Source of the DNA: Bacillota bacterium
Lineage (GTDB): Bacteria > Bacillota > Clostridia > Peptostreptococcales > Anaerovoracaceae
NCBI GenBank assembly: GCA_017619985.1
Contig: JAFZRG010000042.1
Coordinates: 1 to 8,689, forward strand
DNA: 8,689 nucleotides
Direction of reading: 5' to 3'
Under the pieces are notes generated by a model. The model did no database searches. It saw nothing but the letters and a program-made list of their open reading frames with translations, and was not told the origin of the DNA. This document shows, piece by piece, positions 1 through 5,748 of this stretch. How positions within the stretch are numbered: the first letter of the stretch is position 1; the number at the start of each line of letters is the position of its first letter. The translations under genes were made by a program, and so were the position numbers.

Positions 1-117
1 CGCCGTCGCGCGCACCGCGTCCTTGTAGCGGGCAAGCAAAACGTCGGTCGCGTCGGCGTTGCCGCCCGCGGCCAGAGCTGCCAGGTCGATATCGCTCTTC
101 TTTTCGTACTTGCCCAT
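1..117 (-). CDS. sigH: RNA polymerase sigma factor, SigH-like (5' end only)
   Basis: Only the first 39 codons are in the window; the gene runs off base 1. The start MGKYEKKSDIDLAALAAGG, followed by a stretch ending LLARYKDAVRATA, matches the opening of sigma-70 region 2 in the SigH family: an acidic pair, 'L..lA..Gd..A...Ll.rYk..Vr..A'. In Bacillota SigH directs transition-state and early sporulation genes. The assignment rests on this short match plus position, because sigH follows rlmB in Bacillus and many Clostridia. The ATG at 117-115 lies 7 bases after the folA stop; an AGGG at 126-123 (5 bases before the start) and a GAGG further up could serve as Shine-Dalgarno. Another sigma-70-like factor is possible, since regions 2.2 to 4 are out of view. 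In Bacillus a NYN-domain gene (yacP) lies between rlmB and sigH; here folA holds that place. Confidence 0.72.
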   Translation of the reverse strand, partial: MGKYEKKSDIDLAALAAGGNADATDVLLARYKDAVRATA

Positions 118-124
118 CGTTTCC

Positions 125-664
125 CTATTTCCTCGCGTAGCGCCGGATGCGGTACGTCAATCCGTTTTCTGTCACGGGTCTTCCCTCGGACGTGACCCTC
201 CAAGCCGCGTCATTCCGGAATTCCGGGAAATGCGCGTCCGCGTCTTCCGCTTCCGCATCCACCTCCGTCAGCACCAGTTCGCTGCAGTAAGGCAGCAGCT
301 GCGTGTAGATCTGTTCCCCGCCGCACACGGCGATATTGCGCGGGTCAGCCGGCAAAGGTGCGCCTTGCGGCAGATCCAGAAAATCCATCAGTTCCGGCAC
401 GTCCGTAAACACGCCGAACAGCCATTTCTTTCCCTTCTTTTCGCGCACCCAAAGGCCCGGTTCCATGGAGCGGCTCAGCACCAGCGTGTGGCGCCCGGGC
501 AGAGGCTTTCCGCCCGGCATGGACTCGAGGGTCTTTCTGCCCATGATCACGACGCCGCCCAGGGTCTCGGCCTTGAAATGCGCCAGATCCGAAGGCAGGC
601 GGAACAGAAGAGCTCCGTCCTTTCCGATGGCCAGGTTTTTATCCACGACCGCGATCGCCTTCAT
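125..664 (-). CDS. folA: Dihydrofolate reductase
   Basis: A 179-residue cytosolic enzyme that reduces dihydrofolate to tetrahydrofolate with NADPH; it is the trimethoprim target. Visible DHFR motifs: the substrate loop AIGKDGALLFRLPSDLAHF (residues 12-30) with acidic Asp26 (E. coli Asp27), the NADPH-binding VIMGRKT (39-45), PLPGR with Arg58 (E. coli Arg57), the cofactor motif VCGGEQIY (113-120), and the C-terminal LTEVDAEAEDADAHFPEF. The Trp that precedes the acidic residue in most DHFRs (E. coli Trp22) is Phe21 here. From memory, clostridial DHFRs often read LLFHIPED at this point, so this looks like a family trait, not damage. The chain is about 20 residues longer than E. coli FolA, partly through a Lys-rich insert near 75-85. 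AAGGAG at 676-671, across the end of rlmB, lies 6 bases before the ATG; the gap to the rlmB stop is 3 bases, so coupled translation is likely. It serves thyA two genes upstream. Confidence 0.95.
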   Translation of the reverse strand: MKAIAVVDKNLAIGKDGALLFRLPSDLAHFKAETLGGVVIMGRKTLESMPGGKPLPGRHTLVLSRSMEPGLWVREKKGKKWLFGVFTDVPELMDFLDLPQGAPLPADPRNIAVCGGEQIYTQLLPYCSELVLTEVDAEAEDADAHFPEFRNDAAWRVTSEGRPVTENGLTYRIRRYARK

Positions 665-667
665 CCT

Positions 668-1648
668 CTACTCCTTCGCCAGCGTTCTCTGGCGGTCCAC
701 TTCGTACAGCAGAATCGCCGCCGCGTTGGACGCGTTCAGCGAATTCACACGGCCCTTCATCGGGATGGATACGATATAGTCAGCCTTATTGCGGACGGTC
801 TGGGACACGCCCTGCCCCTCGCCGCCGATGACCAGCGCCAAGGGCCCGGTCAGCTGCGCGTCGGAATAGTTCTCGCCGTCCATGTCGACGGCCGCGATCC
901 AGACGCCTCTCTCCTTGAGTTTATCGACGCACTGGCCGAGGTTGGTCACCTTGACCACAGGCACGTATTCGATCGCTCCCGCGCTGGCCTTCGCCACGGT
1001 CTCGGTGAGGCCGACGGCTCTTCTCGCGGGGATGACCACGCCGTGGGCGCCTGCTCCGTCGCAGCTCCTTAAGACCGCGCCTAGGTTGTGCGGGTCTTCC
1101 AGACCGTCCAGCAGCACGATGAGCGGGTCTTCGCCGCGGTCAGCCGCAGCGTCGAAGATGTCGTCCAGATCCGCGTAGTCCTTCGCCGCAACGTAAGCCG
1201 CCACGCCCTGATGAGGCCGGCCGGGGCACAGCTTGTCCAGGGCGATCTTATCCACGTACTGCAGCGTCAGGCCGTTTTCGCGCGCCATGGAGGCGATCTT
1301 CTTCGCGGAGCCTTCCGCGTCTTTCTGCATCAGGATCTTGTCGATGCTGCGGCCGGACTTGATCGCTTCGGTCACGGGGTTGCGGCCGATGATCAGATTC
1401 GGGTTCAGCTCGGGCTCGGCGAGCTGGCGGGTCTGCGTACGGGCCGCCGCGGCTCTTGCAGTCCTTCCGCTCTGTCCGCCCTTCGCTGCGCCTGCCGGTT
1501 TCGCCGCGCGCATGCCGCTCCCTCTGGACGGTTTGGGGCTGCTGTCCCTCTGCAGCCTGCCGTCGCGCCCGACGGAGTGGTTGCTGCGCTTGTTCTTGCC
1601 GTCCTTATTCACTTTCTCCCACAGCCTGGGGTTATCTCTCTTGCTCAT
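668..1648 (-). CDS. rlmB: 23S rRNA (guanosine-2'-O-)-methyltransferase RlmB, SpoU/TrmH family
   Basis: A 326-residue SPOUT-class enzyme using S-adenosylmethionine; the family methylates the 2'-OH of a guanosine in the 23S rRNA peptidyl-transferase region (G2251 in E. coli). All three SpoU motifs are present: DPHNLGAVLRSCDGAGAHG (about 185-203, with Asn188 and Arg194), ALVIGGEGQGVS (271-282), and IPMKGRVNSLNASNAAAILL (295-314, with the Asn302-Asn305 block). The rRNA-binding N-domain starts near residue 84 (NLIIGRNPVTEAI) and includes PHQGVAA (145-151). The first 83 residues are an extra tail rich in Lys, Arg, Ala, Gly and Ser, so the protein is about 75 residues longer than B. subtilis YacO/RlmB. 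Met46 is an alternative start, but ATG at 1648 sits one base after the thyA stop, as expected for coupled translation; its Shine-Dalgarno is weak (GGCGGTG). The precise target nucleotide is inferred from family. Confidence 0.93.
   Translation of the reverse strand: MSKRDNPRLWEKVNKDGKNKRSNHSVGRDGRLQRDSSPKPSRGSGMRAAKPAGAAKGGQSGRTARAAAARTQTRQLAEPELNPNLIIGRNPVTEAIKSGRSIDKILMQKDAEGSAKKIASMARENGLTLQYVDKIALDKLCPGRPHQGVAAYVAAKDYADLDDIFDAAADRGEDPLIVLLDGLEDPHNLGAVLRSCDGAGAHGVVIPARRAVGLTETVAKASAGAIEYVPVVKVTNLGQCVDKLKERGVWIAAVDMDGENYSDAQLTGPLALVIGGEGQGVSQTVRNKADYIVSIPMKGRVNSLNASNAAAILLYEVDRQRTLAKE
671..676 (-). promoter_or_regulatory. Shine-Dalgarno of folA, across the rlmB 3' end
   Basis: The minus strand reads AAGGAG here, 6 bases before the folA ATG and directly before the TAG that ends rlmB. 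It is a near-consensus site and fixes the folA start. A 6-bp hairpin in the last rlmB codons ends on the base just before it. Confidence 0.8.
677..694. repeat. Short inverted repeat abutting the folA ribosome-binding site
   Basis: CGCCAG and CTGGCG form a perfect 6-bp stem around a 6-base loop within the last rlmB codons. No T-run follows on the minus strand, so it is not an intrinsic terminator. In the transcript the stem ends exactly where AAGGAG begins, leaving the site exposed. Its length could arise by chance in GC-rich DNA. Confidence 0.4.
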
Positions 1649-1649
1649 A

Positions 1650-2483
1650 TCACACCGCCACGGGGATCTTCTTCACCTGCGGACCCGCCTGGTAATCCTC
1701 GATCACGAAATCGTCCAGCGTAAAGTCGTAGAAGTTCTTCACGTCCGGGTTCATCTTAAATTTCGGTGCCGGATACTGCGGCCGCTCGATCAGCTCGCGC
1801 ACGATGGGTTCGTGCCGGTCGTAGATGTGCGCGTCGGAGATCATGTGCACCAGTTCGCCGGGCACGAGTCCGCTCACCTGCGCGAACATGTGCACGAGCA
1901 CCGCGTATTGCGCGACGTTCCAGTTGTTCGCCACGAGCACGTCCTGCGACCGCTGGTTGAGGATCGCGTTCAGCTTGTTGCCGGTCACATTGAACGTCAT
2001 GGAATAGGCGCACGGTTCAAGGCCCATCTCCGAAAGATCCGCGAAATTGTAGATATTCGTCATGATGCGGCGGCTGTAAGGCGCGTTCTTCAGCTGCCAC
2101 AGCACGTTGTCCACCTGGTCCATCACGCCCTGCGAAAACTTATATTTCACGCCGAGCTGATAGCCGTAGGCCTTGCCGATCGTGCCGTCTTCGCCCGCCC
2201 AGGCGTCCCAGATGTGGCTGTGCAGTTCGCTCACTCTGTTGGATTTCTTCTGCCAGATCCACAGGATCTCATCGATCGCGTTCTTCATGGGCGTCGGCCG
2301 CAGCGTGAGCGCGGGAAACTCTTCGGACAGATCGTAGCGGTTGCAGACGCCGAAGATCTTGCGGGTGTGGGCGGGAGCGCCGTCGTCGGCCCATTTGGCC
2401 CGGACGACCTGCCCTTCCGTCGAATATCCGTTCTCCAGGATATCCTTGCACATATTCACGAAAATACCATCTGCTTTACTCAT
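1650..2483 (-). CDS. thyA: Thymidylate synthase ThyA
   Basis: A 277-residue synthase that methylates dUMP to dTMP with methylene-tetrahydrofolate and releases dihydrofolate. The catalytic Cys is Cys158 in GLEPCAYS; the phosphate-binding RR pair is at 138-139 (SRRIM), QRSQD (177-181) gives another phosphate Arg, Asn189 in NWNVAQY is the dUMP-recognising Asn, and SDAHIYDRH (216-224) carries the usual Asp, His and Tyr. The ending IPVAV is typical. The residue after the catalytic Cys is Ala instead of the His of E. coli-type ThyA; the B. subtilis ThyA / phage phi3T type also lacks that His, as I recall its sequence (PCVYE), and the overall layout and length fit that branch. The ATG at 2483 overlaps the end of the preceding MFS gene by 8 bases (ATGAGTAA) and has a strong AAGGAGG 5 bases upstream. 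It depends on folA for tetrahydrofolate recycling. Confidence 0.96.
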   Translation of the reverse strand: MSKADGIFVNMCKDILENGYSTEGQVVRAKWADDGAPAHTRKIFGVCNRYDLSEEFPALTLRPTPMKNAIDEILWIWQKKSNRVSELHSHIWDAWAGEDGTIGKAYGYQLGVKYKFSQGVMDQVDNVLWQLKNAPYSRRIMTNIYNFADLSEMGLEPCAYSMTFNVTGNKLNAILNQRSQDVLVANNWNVAQYAVLVHMFAQVSGLVPGELVHMISDAHIYDRHEPIVRELIERPQYPAPKFKMNPDVKNFYDFTLDDFVIEDYQAGPQVKKIPVAV

Positions 2484-3699
2484 GGGACCCTCCTTGGGGA
2501 GCCGCGTAGCGGCGGTACATGATGACGAGGAATACCGAAATGCCCAGACACACGCAGGCGTCCAGCAGCCAGCAGCTCCTGAAACTGAGGACGCCCAGCA
2601 TGGCGCCGTACAGCGTCGGGCTGATCGTCTTGCCGGCCGCGATGCAGGTCTCGAGCGCTGACTGGAAGCGCGCGACGTGCGTGGCGGGCGAATTGGCCGC
2701 GATAAAGGCCGCGGAACCTGTATTGATCATGATCTCGCCCATGGTCCAGATCGCCGTGGCGATGAAGAACAGGGCGACGCTCTTCGAGAAGCCGTTCATC
2801 ACGAAGCCGAGCGCGTAAAAGCACAGGGCGATGCTCATGTTCCGGAACTGGTGCTGCTTCTTCGTGAAGCTGACGATGAGGGGCGTCAGCAGGATCACGA
2901 CGAGGCCGTTCACCGTCCAGATGAGCCCGGAATAGCGGCTGCCGTCTTCGGAACCGAACAGCGACGACAGCTGCAGCGGCAGGTCGAAGTTCAGCATCTG
3001 GTAGCACATGCTGATCACGAGCATGGCGCAGATGAAGATGAACAGCAGTTTGCGCTCCATCAGGAGCCTGATCGTGCTCTCCTTCTTGCCTCCGTCCGCG
3101 GAACGCGCCAGCGCGCCCTGGGACGGGTCATAATGGTCTTCCGTCAGGAAGAGGAGCACCAGGACGGCCAGCACGCAGATGACCGTGCCCAGCAGGAACA
3201 TGCCCTTCAGGTGGTGATAGAACAGCAGGCCGCCCACGGCGGGACCCACCGCGAAGCCCACGTTCTGCACCAGGTACATCAGAGAAAAGCTCTCCGTGCT
3301 CTTCTCGGGCCTGCACACGTCCGCGACCATGGCGGAGATGACCGGGAACAGGCCGTAGCCTGCGCCGAAACCGATCACGACGGGCCAGATCACCATGCGG
3401 CTGCGGCAGACGAAGACCGACCACAGCTGAGTGATGCCCACGATCACCATGATGCCGATGGCGACCGTCCTTCTCGGCAGTTTATCGGCGATCTGCCCGC
3501 ACAGCACGGTGCCCACGATGCAGGCCGCGTAGCTGACGCTGATCCAGAAACCGGATTCCAGGGAGCTCATGCCGAGCACGTCCTGGAACAAAAGCGGGGT
3601 CAGGAAGGAAGCCATGAAGCTGATGGCCCCCAGCACCCTTACGAGACACAGGATATAGACTTGCTTTCCCAAACCTGCGAAATTGTCCAGATAATGCAA
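2476..3699 (-). CDS. MFS transporter (second of a tandem pair), substrate unknown
   Basis: A 407-residue integral membrane protein with about 12 hydrophobic helices and a charged central loop near residues 187-217. The loop 2-3 motif A of the major facilitator superfamily is recognisable at 68-79 (GQIADKLPRRTV), and GFAVGPAVGG (148-157) resembles the end of motif C, which is common in drug:proton antiporters. It is a paralogue of the upstream gene: shared blocks include QVYILCLVR near the N-terminus, EKS.E.FSL.YL..N.GFAVGPA.GG, IWTVN, and SPA.HVARFQS (337-347). The start codon is TTG at 3699-3697, joined directly to the TAA of the upstream gene. It is supported by AAGAGGAGAGG upstream and by exact N-terminal alignment with the paralogue; the next Met (29) would remove helix 1. 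Export or import of a small molecule is inferred; the substrate cannot be read from the sequence. Confidence 0.88.
   Translation of the reverse strand: MHYLDNFAGLGKQVYILCLVRVLGAISFMASFLTPLLFQDVLGMSSLESGFWISVSYAACIVGTVLCGQIADKLPRRTVAIGIMVIVGITQLWSVFVCRSRMVIWPVVIGFGAGYGLFPVISAMVADVCRPEKSTESFSLMYLVQNVGFAVGPAVGGLLFYHHLKGMFLLGTVICVLAVLVLLFLTEDHYDPSQGALARSADGGKKESTIRLLMERKLLFIFICAMLVISMCYQMLNFDLPLQLSSLFGSEDGSRYSGLIWTVNGLVVILLTPLIVSFTKKQHQFRNMSIALCFYALGFVMNGFSKSVALFFIATAIWTMGEIMINTGSAAFIAANSPATHVARFQSALETCIAAGKTISPTLYGAMLGVLSFRSCWLLDACVCLGISVFLVIMYRRYAAPQGGSHE
2489..2495 (-). promoter_or_regulatory. Strong Shine-Dalgarno of thyA inside the MFS gene
   Basis: The minus strand reads AAGGAGG, 5 bases before the thyA ATG, within the last codons of the MFS gene. 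It is the best-matching ribosome-binding site in the window and fixes the thyA start despite the 8-base overlap. Confidence 0.8.
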
Positions 3700-4968
3700 T
3701 TAGATCGCCTCTCCTCTTGCTTTCTTTTTCATTTCGCCTTTATAGATGAACCAGCAGTATACCGCCATGATGATGCAGGTGACCGCGTTGATCGTCCAGA
3801 CCTGACGGTAATTCAAAGTTGTGAGCAAGGCTCCGAAGATGAGCGGACCCACGCCTCTGCCGACGGAACGCGCCATGTCGTACTGCGACTGGAAGCGCGC
3901 CACGTGGCTGGCCGGGCTGTGCTGCGCGATGAACACGCCCGCGCCGGTCGAGATCAGGATCTCGCCGATGGACCAGATGACCACGGACACGAAGTACAGC
4001 GGCAGCGCCTTGATGTAGCCGTAGGCACCGAAACCGATGCAGTACAGCAGGCAACCGAACGCCATGCAGTTGAACTGGTGATGGGTCTTCGTATATTTCA
4101 TGATGATGGGCGTTCCGAACACGACCATCAGGGCGTTGACCGTCCAGATGCGGCCCGCGTACGTACCGCCCGCCCCCAGACCGAACGCGTCCTTGAACTG
4201 CAGCGGCAGGATGAACGCGATGGCAGCGTAGACCGTCGTCGCGATGGCCAGCGTGACGATGAAGATCAGCAGGATCTTCGTGCGCAGCAGCATCTGCAGC
4301 GTTCCGACGTGCAGTTCGCTCTCCGGTTCATCCTGCGAAAAACGATCCGCATCCTTCGCCCGTTTCGCCGCGAGGCGTTCCTCCTTCGTCGGCACCTTGT
4401 AGACTTCTTCCGTGCAGCTGAACAGGATGACTGCTCCCAGCAGGAACATGCCGCACTGGATGCGGTAGACCCAGGGCAGATGGTTTGCCAGCAGCGCGCC
4501 GCCCAGCGCGGGACCCACGGCAAACCCGAGGTTGTGGCACAGGTACAGCAATGAGAAGCATTCCGCGCTCTTCTCTCCTTTGGCGCTGTCCGCGATCATG
4601 GCCGACACGATCGGGTAGCAGCCGCTGCCGAAGAACATCGCTACGATGGTAAGAGGCACGATCCAGATCGTGGTGCAGAAGAACGACGCGACGTACCAGA
4701 TGATGCAGGTGATCACCGTAAAGCCCAGATAGACCCTTTTCCGCCCGTAAAAGTCCGCCGCCTTGCCGCCCACGATGGCGCCGGCGACGTTGGCCGCCGC
4801 GTACAGCATGGCCACGATGCCCGCCTGGCTGGTGGTAAGGCCCACCATGCCTGTCAGGATCAGGGATGAAAATGTGAATACCAGACTGCCCATCCCGGTG
4901 ATCCAGCGGACGAGGCATAAAATATATACTTGTTTGGGAAGCCCCCGGAATTGGCCGAAATAACTCAT
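3700..4968 (-). CDS. MFS transporter (first of a tandem pair), substrate unknown
   Basis: A 422-residue, roughly 12-helix major facilitator protein. Motif A is clear at about 67-78 (GGKAADFYGRKR). GFAVGPALGG (about 148-157) mirrors the motif C-like block of its paralogue. The central cytoplasmic loop, about 186-226, is long and highly charged (KEERLAAKRAKDADRF), and the tail ends in a basic cluster (EMKKKARGEAI). I chose ATG at 4968 because the resulting MSYFGQFRGLPKQVYILCLVR aligns end to end with the paralogue's MHYLDNFAGLGKQVYILCLVR; a TTG six bases upstream (4974) is the alternative and adds two residues. There is no good Shine-Dalgarno, and the 7-base gap after pxpA suggests coupled translation. 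Placement after pxpBCA makes a link to 5-oxoproline or glutamate transport thinkable, but that is guesswork; the partial motif C fits an exporter as well. Confidence 0.88.
   Translation of the reverse strand: MSYFGQFRGLPKQVYILCLVRWITGMGSLVFTFSSLILTGMVGLTTSQAGIVAMLYAAANVAGAIVGGKAADFYGRKRVYLGFTVITCIIWYVASFFCTTIWIVPLTIVAMFFGSGCYPIVSAMIADSAKGEKSAECFSLLYLCHNLGFAVGPALGGALLANHLPWVYRIQCGMFLLGAVILFSCTEEVYKVPTKEERLAAKRAKDADRFSQDEPESELHVGTLQMLLRTKILLIFIVTLAIATTVYAAIAFILPLQFKDAFGLGAGGTYAGRIWTVNALMVVFGTPIIMKYTKTHHQFNCMAFGCLLYCIGFGAYGYIKALPLYFVSVVIWSIGEILISTGAGVFIAQHSPASHVARFQSQYDMARSVGRGVGPLIFGALLTTLNYRQVWTINAVTCIIMAVYCWFIYKGEMKKKARGEAI
3708..3718 (-). promoter_or_regulatory. Purine-rich ribosome-binding site supporting a TTG start
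   Basis: The minus strand reads AAGAGGAGAGG, ending 8 bases before TTG at 3699. It overlaps the final codons of the upstream MFS gene. Because the start is a non-ATG codon directly abutting a stop codon, this site is the main nucleotide evidence for the start. Confidence 0.65.
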
Positions 4969-4975
4969 AACCAAA

Positions 4976-5737
4976 TTATTTTATCATATTCCGGACCGCG
5001 ATACCATCCCGCTCGAGGGCTTCGCGCAGTTTCGAGGCGAACGCCAGCGCCTTCGGTCCGTCCCCGTGCACGCAGATCGTGTCGGCCTGCAGGGGAATGT
5101 CTTTTCCGTTTATACTTTCGATGACCCCTTCATGGATCAGGCGTATCATGCGCCGGACAGCCTCATTCTCGTCTTCGATCATGGCGCCGGGCTTGCTGCG
5201 GGAGACCAGGCTGCCGTCGTCCTCATAGGCTCTGTCCGCGAAGACTTCCGCGGCAAAACGCAAGTCTTTGGCTTTCGCCGCGTCCGCCATCAGGCTGCCG
5301 GAGAGGCCGACCAGGATGAGAGAACCGTCTGCGGAACCGACCGCGTCCGCGATGGCTTCCGCCAGCGCTTCGTCCTTCGCCGCCATGTTGTACAGGGCGC
5401 CGTGGGGCTTGACGTGGGTCAGGGCAGCGCCTTCCGCGCTGCAGATAGCCTGCAGCGCGCCGATCTGGTAGAGCATGATCGCCTTCACTTCTTCCGGGGA
5501 CATGTCCATCGCGCGGCGGCCGAAGTTCTCGCGGTCCGGAAAGCCCGGATGCGCGCCGATCGCAGCGCCTGCCTCCTTTGCCATGCGCACGGACTTCGTC
5601 ATCGTGAGCGGGTCCGAGGCGTGAAAGCCGCAGGCGATGTTGGCCGACGTGACGCACTGCAGCACCTGACGGTCGTTCTCCAGATGGAGGTCGTCGGAGA
5701 ATTCTCCAAGATCGCTGTTGATATCGATGGTCCGCAT
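4976..5737 (-). CDS. pxpA: 5-oxoprolinase subunit A (LamB/YcsF family)
   Basis: A 253-residue soluble protein, the normal length for PxpA. With PxpB and PxpC it forms the bacterial ATP-dependent 5-oxoprolinase, opening 5-oxoproline (pyroglutamate, a spontaneous product of glutamine and glutamate) to glutamate. Family motifs in order: DINSDLGE (5-12), SANIACGFHASDP (31-43), GAHPGFPD (61-68), ENFGRR (70-75), HVKPHGALYN (108-117), FADRAYEDDGSL (166-177), and QADTICVHGDGP (218-229). The start at 5737 is well supported by AAGGAG at 5750-5745, 7 bases upstream and overlapping the stop codon of pxpBC; the gap is 11 bases. The adjacent fused pxpBC makes the enzyme complete. No biotin carboxylase or biotin carrier gene is nearby, which argues against a carboxylase role. 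I see no missing motif. Confidence 0.95.
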   Translation of the reverse strand: MRTIDINSDLGEFSDDLHLENDRQVLQCVTSANIACGFHASDPLTMTKSVRMAKEAGAAIGAHPGFPDRENFGRRAMDMSPEEVKAIMLYQIGALQAICSAEGAALTHVKPHGALYNMAAKDEALAEAIADAVGSADGSLILVGLSGSLMADAAKAKDLRFAAEVFADRAYEDDGSLVSRSKPGAMIEDENEAVRRMIRLIHEGVIESINGKDIPLQADTICVHGDGPKALAFASKLREALERDGIAVRNMIK

Positions 5738-5748
5738 CGCTGTTCTCC

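Noticed and set aside
495..517. CCGGGC/GCCCGG 6-bp stem in folA
   Set aside because: Short, with an 11-base loop, and explained by Pro-Gly codons in the conserved PGGKPLPGR region.
59..2522. Several long plus-strand open frames opposite folA, rlmB and thyA (59-1072, 1088-1723, 1233-2522)
   Set aside because: Low-complexity Arg/His/Ala-rich translations with no motifs, all lying over genes with clear family signatures on the minus strand.
2677..4554. A 625-codon open frame on the plus strand opposite the two MFS genes
   Set aside because: Its product is a His/Asp/Arg/Gln-rich string with no recognisable domain, which is what the complement of GC-rich membrane-protein codons gives. It spans both real genes and their junction, and no good ribosome site was seen. 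Absence of stops follows from rare TTA, CTA and TCA codons on the coding strand.
4968..5000. AT-rich patch with a TATGAT-like box at the pxpA end, as a promoter for the MFS genes
   Set aside because: No TTGACA-like element lies 16-18 bases upstream (the spot reads about CGGGAT), and the bases also encode the conserved-length PxpA tail.
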